Position numbers and translations under genes: made by a program
The notes under the pieces: model-generated
Seen by the model: only the letters and a program-made list of their open reading frames with translations
Told to the model about the DNA's origin: nothing
The model's database searches: none
Shown: positions 24,694-32,765 of the stretch, piece after piece
How the letters are laid out: each line of letters opens with the position of its first letter
How positions within the stretch are numbered: position 1 is the first letter of the stretch
Source of the DNA: Streptomyces sp. PT12
GTDB lineage: Bacteria; Actinomycetota; Actinomycetes; Streptomycetales; Streptomycetaceae
Assembly (NCBI RefSeq): GCF_003311645.1
Contig: NZ_QEST01000243.1
Span: forward strand, 1-64,000
Reading direction: 5' to 3'
Length of the DNA stretch: 64,000 nt

Positions 24694-25947
24694 TCACGAA
24701 CCCGCCTGCTCCGCGACGGTGTTCAGGAACTCCTCGGCCGAGGTCTCCCCGTTGATGGCCTGCGTGCCGTACTGCTGGAACGCGCTGACCACGCTCGTCC
24801 AGTCGGCCGTCGTCCGCTCGGCCTCGGCGGACGCCGCCGCGGCCTCCAGGGTCTCCTGGGCGCCCTCGACGGCGTTGTCGTACCAGGACTGCTGCTGCGC
24901 GGTGCGCGCCGAGTACGCGCGGCCGCTGCTCGCCAGGTACTCCCCGGCCTCGGGCCCCGTGATCACCGACAGGGCCCGCGCGGCGGCTTCGGCGTCCGAG
25001 CAGCCCTGGGTGATGCCGAAGCCCGAGCCCGAGGTGACCGACGTCTGGCCCGCCTCACCGGCGGGGACCGGCGCGATGCCCACGTCGAAGCCCGCGGTGG
25101 ACTGGGCGTTGATCAGGTTCCACGGGCCGTCGACGGTCATGGCGGCGTTGCCCGCGAGGAACTGGTCGAGCGCGGAGGAGTTCGACGTCGCGGGCACCTC
25201 GGCGGCCACCCCCTCGGTGCCCACCAGGTCGGCATACCACTGGAACGCCTCGACGAAGTCGGGGTCGGTCAGGTTTAGCTCGCCCGAGGCGTCGACCGCC
25301 TGCTTGCCCGTCATGTTGACCGCCCACGGCAGGAAGTAGTCGATGTTGGGGAACGCCGCGAACCCGTACCGGTCGCCGCTGGTGAGGGTCCGCGCCGCCG
25401 CGGTGAAGTCGTCGACGGTCCAGTCGGGTTCGGGCTCGGCGAGCCCCGCGTCGGCGAACGCGTCCCTGTTGTAGTAGACGACCAGCGGGCCGAAGTCGTA
25501 GGGCAGCGCCAGCTGTTGCCCGTCCACGGTCATCGCGTCCAGGATCGAGGGGTCGAAGTCCCCGAGGTCCACGTCGTCGGGCAGCACGTCCCCCAGCGGC
25601 TGGAGGAGATCGGCGACGCCTGTCACGCGCAGCGACTGCACCCCGACGATGCACGGGCCCGACGAGCTGCCCGCCTGGGTCGCGAGGCGCGTCCAGTAGT
25701 CCGCCCAGCTCGCGGTCTCGAACGACATGGTGATGTCGGGGTACCGCTCGGTGACGAGGTCGCCCACGTGGTTCCAGGCGTCGACCTCCGCCTCTGAGCT
25801 GCTCCACATGTACCAGGTCAGCTCGGTGGTGCCGGAGTCCGAACCTGACGAGTCCGAGGAACAGGCGGCGAGACCCAACGACATGAAGGCGAGCGCCGCG
25901 GCGACGGCGCTCGTGCGCCGCCCGCCGCCGCTGAGGGTTCGGGTCAT
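24694..25947 (-). CDS. extracellular solute-binding lipoprotein
   Basis: A 417-residue family 1 solute-binding protein. It has a twin-Arg-containing N-region, hydrophobic core and lipobox LAAC with the acylated Cys at residue 29, followed by a Ser/Asp-rich tether and ELTWYMWSSSEAEVDAW. Mature motifs include GPWNLINAQ and GSGFGITQGCSDAEAA. It would capture the substrate outside the membrane and deliver it to the two permeases. The ATG at 25947 has GGGAG upstream. First gene of the importer/hydantoinase operon. Confidence 0.9.
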   Translation of the reverse strand: MTRTLSGGGRRTSAVAAALAFMSLGLAACSSDSSGSDSGTTELTWYMWSSSEAEVDAWNHVGDLVTERYPDITMSFETASWADYWTRLATQAGSSSGPCIVGVQSLRVTGVADLLQPLGDVLPDDVDLGDFDPSILDAMTVDGQQLALPYDFGPLVVYYNRDAFADAGLAEPEPDWTVDDFTAAARTLTSGDRYGFAAFPNIDYFLPWAVNMTGKQAVDASGELNLTDPDFVEAFQWYADLVGTEGVAAEVPATSNSSALDQFLAGNAAMTVDGPWNLINAQSTAGFDVGIAPVPAGEAGQTSVTSGSGFGITQGCSDAEAAARALSVITGPEAGEYLASSGRAYSARTAQQQSWYDNAVEGAQETLEAAAASAEAERTTADWTSVVSAFQQYGTQAINGETSAEEFLNTVAEQAGS

Positions 25948-25977
25948 CAGTACTCCCGGTGCTTGGATGGCCTCTTG

Positions 25978-26031
25978 TGCTTCTCGTTGACGGCCGTGCT
26001 TCTCGTTGACGGCTGTGCTTCTCGTTGACGG
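25978..26031. repeat. three copies of a 16-bp box, period 19 bp
   Basis: TGCTTCTCGTTGACGG occurs at 25978-25993, 25997-26012 and 26016-26031 with exact 19-bp spacing. The array sits just upstream of the binding-protein start, inside the 256-bp divergent promoter region of the importer operon and the second DUF917 gene. Regular spacing of nearly two helical turns would also suit an activator array. Confidence 0.85.
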
Positions 26032-26203
26032 TGCTTTGTGCGGGTTCGGCACCAAATATCGGGAAGAGGGTGGTGGGGAGACTCGAACCTAGGACGGCGC
26101 CGCCGGGGCCCACAATGAGCGGAACGCCCAATCCCGGCCCCCGGCCTGGGCACCGTGCACAACCGGCGCGGGCCGGTGGGAGGGCCGTGTGAGAGGCTGT
26201 CCC

Positions 26204-27262
26204 ATGGCCATCCCACTCGACGCCGGGAGCGCGCCCACCGGCGCCGCCGACCGCCTGACGTCGCTCGACGCCGGCGCGATCGACGATGTCGCCCTGGGCG
26301 CCCGGGTGTTGGGCTCGGGCGGCGGCGGCTCGCCGCAGACGCTCGCCGCCCTCGCCCGCGCGGTCGTCGGGACGGGCGGGCCGATCCCCGTGGTGGGGTT
26401 GGCGGATCTGCCAGCGGATGGCGTTGTGATGTTCGTCGCCCAGGTCGGCGCCCCGCAGATCCTGCGCGAGCGGCCGCCCGCGCACGAGGCCCGCACCGCC
26501 GCCACCGCGCTGATCCGGCACCTGGGCGCCGGGCCCGTGGCGTTCGCCAGCCTGGAGATCGGCGGATCCAACGCCCTGGTGTCCGTCCCGGTCGCCGCGG
26601 CCTTCGGGGTGCCGATCGTCGACGCCGACGGCATGGGCCGCGCCTACCCCCGCATCGACCAGACCACGATGGCGCTGCGTGGCATCCCCGCCGCGCCCCT
26701 CGCGCTCGCCTCCCCGACCGGCACATGGGTGCTGGTCGGCGACGCCGACCACGGGCGGGCCGAGGACGTGCTGCGCGCCGCCCTCCCCGGGCTCGGCGGC
26801 TCGGCGGCGGCCGTCCTGTACGCGGCCCCGGCCGGTCGGCTGCGCGGCGCCGTCATCGACGGCTCGCTCTCCCGCGCGGCCGCGATCGGCCGCGCCCTGC
26901 GCCGCGTCCAGGAGCGCAGGGCGCCCCTCGGCGACTTCCTGCGCACGGGCGCCGCCACCGCCCTGTTCGAAGGGGTCGTGCGGCGGATCGAGCATGTGCC
27001 GACCGGCTCACCCGCGATGGTGGTGACGGCCGTCGACGCCCGCTCGGGCGCGGTCCTGCGGCTTGACGCGAGCGAGGAGTTCACCGAGGCGCTCGTCGAC
27101 GGCGAGGTCGTTGCGCGTGACCCCGACGTCATCGTCGCAATGGACGTGCGCTCCTGGCAGGTCGTGATGGCGGACGAGCTCCACGTGGGCCGCCCGCTGC
27201 TGGTGCTGCGGCTGCCCGCGGACCCCGCGTGGCACGCCGTCGGCGGGGCAAGGGCGAGGTGA
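26204..27262 (+). CDS. DUF917 family protein (second copy)
   Basis: A 352-residue DUF917 member. It shares with the copy at 19341 the N-terminal glycine block GSGGGGSPQTLAALA, the LEIGGSNALVSVP region and the DADGMGRAYPRIDQTTMA block. The lack of a HyuA partner directly beside it suggests either an independent substrate or a regulatory role with the next gene. ATG start with GAGAGG at 26191-26196. Divergent from the importer operon and followed 3 bp later by the PucR gene. Confidence 0.8.
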   Translation: MAIPLDAGSAPTGAADRLTSLDAGAIDDVALGARVLGSGGGGSPQTLAALARAVVGTGGPIPVVGLADLPADGVVMFVAQVGAPQILRERPPAHEARTAATALIRHLGAGPVAFASLEIGGSNALVSVPVAAAFGVPIVDADGMGRAYPRIDQTTMALRGIPAAPLALASPTGTWVLVGDADHGRAEDVLRAALPGLGGSAAAVLYAAPAGRLRGAVIDGSLSRAAAIGRALRRVQERRAPLGDFLRTGAATALFEGVVRRIEHVPTGSPAMVVTAVDARSGAVLRLDASEEFTEALVDGEVVARDPDVIVAMDVRSWQVVMADELHVGRPLLVLRLPADPAWHAVGGARAR

Positions 27263-27265
27263 GCG

Positions 27266-28909
27266 GTGGACTCCTGGCCGTTGACGGTGACCGTGCGTGA
27301 CCTTCTCGCGCTGCCCGACCTCGCGGATGTGCCGGTCGTCGCGCACGACGACGACCTCGACCGCGCCGTCGGCGACGTGCGCGTGCTCGACCGCGCGCGG
27401 CTGGCCGCCGCCCCCGGCGAGCCGCCGCCGCACGGCGTCGTGGGCGGCCTCGCCGTGGTGGACTGCGCCGACGGCGCCCCGGGGGCGCTCGCGGGGACGG
27501 ACGTGGACGTGGCGCTGCGCGCCGCCGCGCGCCAGCGCGCCCACGCCCTGGTGGCGGTCGGCGCCCCGCGGCTGCCCGAGGCCACCCGCGTCCTGGCCCT
27601 GCGGCTCGGCGTCCCCCTGCTCGCCCTGCCGAGGGCCCGCGCCACCTCGGCGATATCGGAGATGATGCTCCAGGTCAGAAGCCCACGGGTCAGGCACGCC
27701 GAGGTGGTCTGCGCGGTCGCCGACCGCCTGGGCCGCGCCCCGCGCGAGCCCACGGCCGTCCTCGACATCGTCGCCAACGCGCTGCAAGGGGTCGTCCAGC
27801 TCCAGTTGGGCAACCGCATCCTCCACGCCGCCCGCAGCAGGCCGCACGACCCCGCGGCCGACCCTGGCGCGACCACCGTGCCGACGGTCGTTCCGCTGGG
27901 GGAGGTGCCCGCCCCGTTCACCGATGTGATCAACGGGCGCGGCACGGCCGTTCTCCCCATCAGGACCCCGGACCAGGGCTCGGGCCAGCTGGTCCTCGTC
28001 GCGGCCAACCGCCGCGGCGGCCCCGCCTGGCGCTCCATGGCCCTCGACGCCCTCACCGTGGCGCAGCACCCGGTGGCCGCGTGGCTCGGCTTCGAGCGCC
28101 TGTCGGAGGAACGCCGCAGGCACGCGGCGTCCGCCGTGCTCGACGAGATCGCCGCGGCGGGCGGCCAGCTCTCCGCCCAGGCGCTCGCCCTCGCGCTCCA
28201 GCTCGGCTGGCAGCCGCGCGGCTGGCACCTGGCGCTCTTCGTCCGCCCGGTCAGCGACGCGCCGCTCGACCTGGGGGAGATGGCCGCGCTCGAGGAGGAG
28301 CTGCGCTCGGCGGGGCTGCCCGTCGAGGGCCTTGTGCCCCGCGCCGGAGGCGCGGCCGGGTGGATGACGGCGGCGTCGAGCGACGGGCTGCCCACGGTCG
28401 CGGCGACGGTGCGCGGCGTGCGGGCCGCCATCGCCGAGCTGACCCGGCGCGGCGAGCCGGGCGACGTGGTCGTCGGCGTCGGCTCGCCGCAGAGCGGCGC
28501 CGACGGGCTGCTGCGCGGCATCGAGGACGCCCGCAGGTCGGCCCTGCTGGCCAGCCCCCATCCCGGCAAGGACCGGGTGCGCGCCCACGCGGGGCACTCC
28601 GTGGAGCGGGTGCTCGCGTCCTGGTCGGGCGACGACCTCGCGCGCAGGGAGGCCGCGGCCCTCATCGGCCCGGTGGCCGGAACGCCGTCGGAGGAGACGC
28701 TGCGCACCTATCTCGACCTGATGTGCTCGGTCAGCGCGACGGCCGCGCGGCTCGGCGTTCACCGCAACACCGTCATGAACCGGCTGCGCCGGGTGCAGGA
28801 CGACCTCCGCCTCGACCTCGCCGACCCCGCCACCCGCCTGGCCCTCCAACTGGCCCTGCGCACCGCCCCGTCCACGGCTCCGTCCACCGCTCCGTCCGAG
28901 AGGCGCTGA
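27266..28909 (+). CDS. PucR-family transcriptional regulator
   Basis: A 547-residue regulator. The N-terminal half is the PucR purine-catabolism-type ligand domain (starting VRDLLALPDLADVPVVA). The middle shows a degenerate GGDEF/CdaR-like region, and the C-terminus is a PucR HTH (VSATAARLGVHRNTVMNRLRRVQ at about 490-515). Members control purine, allantoin and amide catabolism. GTG start 3 bp after the DUF917 stop. It likely regulates this hydantoin island from the divergent region at 25948-26203. The C-terminus ends in a repeated APST segment. Confidence 0.85.
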   Translation: MDSWPLTVTVRDLLALPDLADVPVVAHDDDLDRAVGDVRVLDRARLAAAPGEPPPHGVVGGLAVVDCADGAPGALAGTDVDVALRAAARQRAHALVAVGAPRLPEATRVLALRLGVPLLALPRARATSAISEMMLQVRSPRVRHAEVVCAVADRLGRAPREPTAVLDIVANALQGVVQLQLGNRILHAARSRPHDPAADPGATTVPTVVPLGEVPAPFTDVINGRGTAVLPIRTPDQGSGQLVLVAANRRGGPAWRSMALDALTVAQHPVAAWLGFERLSEERRRHAASAVLDEIAAAGGQLSAQALALALQLGWQPRGWHLALFVRPVSDAPLDLGEMAALEEELRSAGLPVEGLVPRAGGAAGWMTAASSDGLPTVAATVRGVRAAIAELTRRGEPGDVVVGVGSPQSGADGLLRGIEDARRSALLASPHPGKDRVRAHAGHSVERVLASWSGDDLARREAAALIGPVAGTPSEETLRTYLDLMCSVSATAARLGVHRNTVMNRLRRVQDDLRLDLADPATRLALQLALRTAPSTAPSTAPSERR

Positions 28910-29039
28910 GCGGAGGGCGGGGTGGCGACCCTGGGGTTGGCGTCCCTCTCCTCACCGGCCGGACCCGCGCCGAGACTGTGGTTCCCGAGCCGGTCCGGGT
29001 GCACCGGGCTCGGCGCACCGCCGTCCGGGAGAGGAACCC

Positions 29040-29666
29040 GTGTCCGAAGAAGAGCAGAACGCGCCCGCCACCGCGGGCCCCGCGCGCCGCAGCGTGCTCA
29101 AGGCGGGCGGGGCCACGGCCGCCGTCGCCGTGGCCGCGGGACCCGCCACCGCCGCCACCGCCGCGGGCGGCCCCACGGCCTTGCCGCGCCCCGTCGCCGA
29201 CATCACGCTGCGCGTCAACGGCGCCGACCACCCGCTGTCCGTCGAGGCCAGGGTCACGCTGCTCGACGCCCTGCGTGAACGGCTCGGGCTGACCGGCGCC
29301 AAGAAGGGCTGCGACCGGGGCGAGTGCGGGGCGTGCACCGTGCTGGTGGACGGGCGGCGCGTGAAGTCCTGCACCACGCTCGCGGTGATGCAGGAGGGCC
29401 GCGAGGTCACCACCGTCGAGGGGCTGTCGCGCGGCGGTGAACCGCACCCCGCGCAGGAGGCGTTCGTGCGGCGCGACGCCTTCCAGTGCGGGTTCTGCAC
29501 CCCGGGCCAGATCGTCTCGGCGGTCGCCTGCGTCCAGGAGGGCCACACCGGCTCACGGGACGAGATCCGCGAGTGGATGAGCGGCAACCTGTGCCGGTGC
29601 GGCTGCTACCCGAACATCGTGTACGCCGTGCGGGACGCGGCCGAGGCTGAGGAGGCGCGGCGATGA
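29040..29666 (+). CDS. 2Fe-2S subunit of a molybdenum hydroxylase (YagT/CoxS-like)
   Basis: A 208-residue iron-sulfur subunit of the xanthine-oxidase family. The plant-type cluster ligands are Cys91, 96, 99 and 111 (CDRGECGACT...CTTL), and the second cluster uses Cys150, 153, 185 and 187 (FQCGFCTPGQ...CRC). The N-terminus has RRSVLKAGGATAAVAV, resembling a Tat signal as in periplasmic YagTSR. GTG start with GGAGAGG upstream. It overlaps the FAD subunit by 4 bp. No molybdenum-binding large subunit follows. Confidence 0.9.
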   Translation: MSEEEQNAPATAGPARRSVLKAGGATAAVAVAAGPATAATAAGGPTALPRPVADITLRVNGADHPLSVEARVTLLDALRERLGLTGAKKGCDRGECGACTVLVDGRRVKSCTTLAVMQEGREVTTVEGLSRGGEPHPAQEAFVRRDAFQCGFCTPGQIVSAVACVQEGHTGSRDEIREWMSGNLCRCGCYPNIVYAVRDAAEAEEARR

Positions 29667-30658
29667 GGCGTTTCGACTACGCGCGTACGAGCCGGGCGGG
29701 CGAGGCGGTGGACCTCGTCGCGGGCGAGCCCGCGGGGGCGTTCGTGGCGGGCGGCACCGACCTGCTCAACCTGATGAAGGACGGCGCCGAGGCACACGAC
29801 CTCGTCGTCGACATCAACGACCTGCCCCTCGCCGATGTCGAGGTGGCGGGGGACGCGGGGCGGGAACGGCTGAGGATCGGCGCGCTCGCCAGGCTGGCCG
29901 ACGTCGCCGCGCACCCGAGGGTGAGCCGCGAACTTCCGGTCCTGGCCCAGGCGTTGCTGGCCACCGCGTCGCCCCAGGTGCGCAACATGGCCACCGTGGG
30001 CGGCAATCTCCTGCAACGCACGCGCTGCTGGTACTTCCGCGATCCCGGCTTCGCCTGCAACAAGCGGGAGCCGGGCAGCGGCTGCCCCGCGCGGGACGGC
30101 CAGAACCGCTGGCACGCCATCCTCGGCGGCAGCGACCACTGCATCGCCGTCCACCCCTCCGACCTGGCCGTCGCGCTGCGCGCGCTCGACGCGACCGTCC
30201 ACACCCTCGGCCCCCGAGGGCGGCGCGCCATCCCCATCGGCGACCTCCACCGCGAGCCCGGCTCGGCGCCCGAGCGCGAGACGGCGCTGCGGCACGGGGA
30301 GCTGATCACGGCCGTCGAGGTGCCGCTGCCCCGGCGCGGCACGCGCTCCGGCTATCTGAAGGTGCGCGACCGGGCCACGTTCGAGTTCGCCGTCGTCTCC
30401 ATTGCGGCCGTGCTGCGCGGGGAGGGGCGCATGGTCCGCGACATCGCGCTGGCGTTCGGCGGCATCGCGACCCGCCCCTGGCGCTCGGCCGAGGCCGAGG
30501 ACGCGCTGCGCGGTCGGCGGCTGACGGACGAGACCGTCGCCGCGGCGGGCCGCGCGCTCGTCGCGGACGCCAGGCCACGCGCGCACAACGCGTTCAAGGT
30601 CGAACTCGTCCAGCGGGCGCTCCACGAGCTCATCGGCACGCTGGGTGACGGCCGGTGA
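29663..30658 (+). CDS. FAD-binding subunit of a molybdenum hydroxylase (YagS/CoxM-like)
   Basis: A 331-residue FAD subunit: FVAGGTDLLNLMK and ATVGGNLLQRTRC are the FAD-contact loops. The insert CWYFRDPGFACNKREPGSGC supplies extra cysteines as in YagS/HcrB-type subunits that carry a 4Fe-4S cluster. It passes electrons between the 2Fe-2S subunit and an acceptor. The large molybdopterin subunit expected next is missing and replaced by a chimeric frame, so this oxidase is probably incomplete unless a partner lies elsewhere. Confidence 0.88.
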   Translation: MRRFDYARTSRAGEAVDLVAGEPAGAFVAGGTDLLNLMKDGAEAHDLVVDINDLPLADVEVAGDAGRERLRIGALARLADVAAHPRVSRELPVLAQALLATASPQVRNMATVGGNLLQRTRCWYFRDPGFACNKREPGSGCPARDGQNRWHAILGGSDHCIAVHPSDLAVALRALDATVHTLGPRGRRAIPIGDLHREPGSAPERETALRHGELITAVEVPLPRRGTRSGYLKVRDRATFEFAVVSIAAVLRGEGRMVRDIALAFGGIATRPWRSAEAEDALRGRRLTDETVAAAGRALVADARPRAHNAFKVELVQRALHELIGTLGDGR

Positions 30659-31404
30659 CCGGTGCGCGCGCGGCGGCCTGGGAGGCCCTGCACCGGGTGT
30701 GGCGCTCGGGCGGCACCGCGGGCCTCGCCACCGTCGTCGCCACCTTCGGCTCGGCGCCGCGGCCCCCCGGCACGCCCATGCTTGTCACGGCGGAGGGCGG
30801 GGTGGTCGGCGGCGTCTCGGGCGGCTGCGTCGACGGGGACGTCCATGTGCGCGCCCTGGCCGCGGGCAACGCCGTCATCCAGAAGCCCAGCGAGCTCACG
30901 CCCGGCGTGGGCGAGTGGCTGGCGCGCTCCTGGGCGCGGGCGGTGCCCGACCTGCCCGATGTCCTCCAGAGCCTCGTCGGATACGCCGCCACGGGCCGGG
31001 CCCTGGTCGCCGCGGGGGTGGACAAGGTCGCCTTCACCGGGAGCGTCCGCTCCGGCCGGGCCGTCGCCGCCGACTGCGCCCCGCACCTGACCCCGCTGCT
31101 GCTCGAACTGGGCGGCGACGACGGCGTGGTCGTCGCCGAGGGCGCCGACGCCCACACCGTCCACGCGCTGGCGGACCAGCCGCGCGGGGCGCGGCTGCGG
31201 GAGGCGTTTGTCGCGCACGACGCCTTCCAGCGCGGGTTCTGCACGCCGGGCCAGCTGATGTCGGCGCTCGCTGCGCTCGACCGGCCGGGGCTCGACGACC
31301 CCGCGGCCATCCGGGAGTTCATGTCAGGGAACCTGTGCCGCTGCGGCGCCTACCCGAACATCGTCGCCGCGATTCGTCACGTGCGGGGCGGCCACGGTGC
31401 GTGA
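30655..31404 (+). pseudogene. in-frame chimera of XdhC, aldehyde dehydrogenase and 2Fe-2S fragments
   Basis: One 249-residue open frame joins three unrelated pieces. Residues 1-65 are an XdhC N-terminus (TVVATFGSAPRPPGTPMLVT, GGVSGGCVDGDVH). Residues 68-155 are an internal aldehyde dehydrogenase segment (GNAVIQKPSELTP, VDKVAFTGSVRSGRAVA, LELGG) without its catalytic Cys. From about 165 on it is the end of a molybdenum-hydroxylase 2Fe-2S subunit (FQRGFCTPGQ, GNLCRCGAYPNIV). In the last part one cluster ligand Cys is Arg. The order XdhC, ALDH, 2Fe-2S, FAD subunit suggests an operon collapsed by in-frame deletions. A functional protein is unlikely. Confidence 0.75.
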
Positions 31405-32162
31405 GTTCGCGTTCGCCCGCGCGGCCACGGTCGAGGACGCCATGGCCGGGCTTCACCCGCGCAGGGCTGCCCACGCACCTCGAGCCATGGCACTCGATCT
31501 GGGCGCCGAGCGGCAACGGGTTCGAGGTCGACTTCGTCCGCGACTACGCGATCCTGCACCGGGCCGGGTACCACGTCCTCGCCTACGACCTGCGCAACCA
31601 CGGCCTGAGCGGCGCCGCCAACGGCGGCATCAGCTCCAGCGGGATCTTCGAGGCCCGCGACGTCGTCGGCGCCCTCGCCTACGCGCGCGAGCGCCCCGAC
31701 ACCCGCGACATGGCGGTCGGCCTGTTCAGCCGGTGCCTCGGCTGTAGCTCGACCTTCGCCGCGATGACGCAGTTCCCCGAGGCGTTCGACCGGGTGCGCC
31801 GCCTCGTGGGGCCGCAGCCGGTGACCGCGCGCACGATCATGGGGCGGCGGCTCGCGGCGCTCGGCGTCCCCGACCGGATCGACGACCTGGAGCGGCGGAT
31901 CGTCCGGCGCACCGGCATCGACTTCGCCGCCCGCAGCCCCAGGGAGTGGGCGAGAAACGTCAGCGTCCCGACGTTCCTCTACCAGGTGCGCGACGACGTG
32001 CTCACCCACCCGAGCGATGTCCAGGCGATGTTCGACAACATCCCCGTCGCCGAGAAGAGGCTCCTGTGGATCGAGGGCACGACGGCGCGGTGGGACGGCT
32101 ACCTGGAGTTCCAGCGCAGGCCCCGCCCGATGCTTGACTGGTTCGCCACCCACATGTCCTGA
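31397..32162 (+). pseudogene. FAD-subunit start fused into an alpha/beta-hydrolase remnant
   Basis: A GTG at 31397 opens with REFAFARAATVEDAMAG, the start of a CoxM-type FAD subunit, which lasts only about 17 codons. From about 31450 a different frame reads the main part of an alpha/beta hydrolase to the TGA at 32162: YDLRNHGLSG, nucleophile elbow GLFSRCLGC, acid region FLYQVRDDVLTHPSDV and the C-terminal TTARWDGYLEF. The usual N-terminal 50-70 residues with the oxyanion loop are lost. The open frame reaches back to 30645 only by chance. Confidence 0.65.
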
Positions 32163-32182
32163 ACGAGAGTCACGGGAGCACC

Positions 32183-32763
32183 ATGCGCGGTCTTACGGAG
32201 GAGACGGCGGGCGCGACCGGCGCGCCGAACGCGCCGAACGCGGCGCGTGCGACGGGGATCGGCCCGCGCACCGGCGCCGTCCTCGTCTTCGGCTCGTCGT
32301 CGGCGGTGCTCGTCGTCGAGCTGGTCGCGCTGCGGCTGATGGCGCCCTACGTCGGGCTCACCATGGAGATGAACACCACGGTGATCGGCATCGCCCTGTC
32401 CGCGATCGCCACCGGGCGTGGGCGGGCGGACGGGCCGCCGACGTCGTGGCGCCGCGCCGGGCGCTCGGCCCGCTGCTCGTGCTGTCGGGCATGGTCGTGG
32501 CGGCCACGCCCACCCTGGTGCGCCTCGTCGGCGCGGCCGACGGCGAGCTGGCGCTTTTCGTCGGCGGCAGCTGCCTGTTCGTGCCCGCCGCGCTGCTCAC
32601 GGCCGTGACGCCCATGGTCACCAAGCTGCTGCTCGTCGACCTCGGCACGACAGGCACGGTGATGGGGCGGCTCTCGGGGATCGGTACGGCGGGTGGGATC
32701 GCGGGCACCGTGCTGACGGGTTTTGTGCTGATCTCGGTCGTCCCGGTCAGCGTCATCCCCTGA
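32183..32763 (+). pseudogene. spermidine-synthase-like membrane protein, frameshifted and truncated
   Basis: The first frame gives the first helix of a fused MFS/spermidine synthase-type protein (AVLVVELVALRLMAPYVGL...IGIALSAIATG). At about 32414-32416 one G is missing. The next frame continues perfectly as AWAGGRAADVVAPRRALGPLL...TAVTPMVTKLLLVDL...GTAGGIAGTVLTGF and stops at 32763. The downstream spermidine-synthase catalytic half (about 300 residues) is absent. ATG at 32183 with CACGGGAGCACC upstream. Confidence 0.7.
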
Positions 32764-32765
32764 CC

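Noticed and set aside
25055-26995. 646-codon minus-strand frame covering the binding-protein gene and the second DUF917 gene
   Set aside because: It crosses a promoter region and repeats and has no domain; it is a GC-driven shadow.
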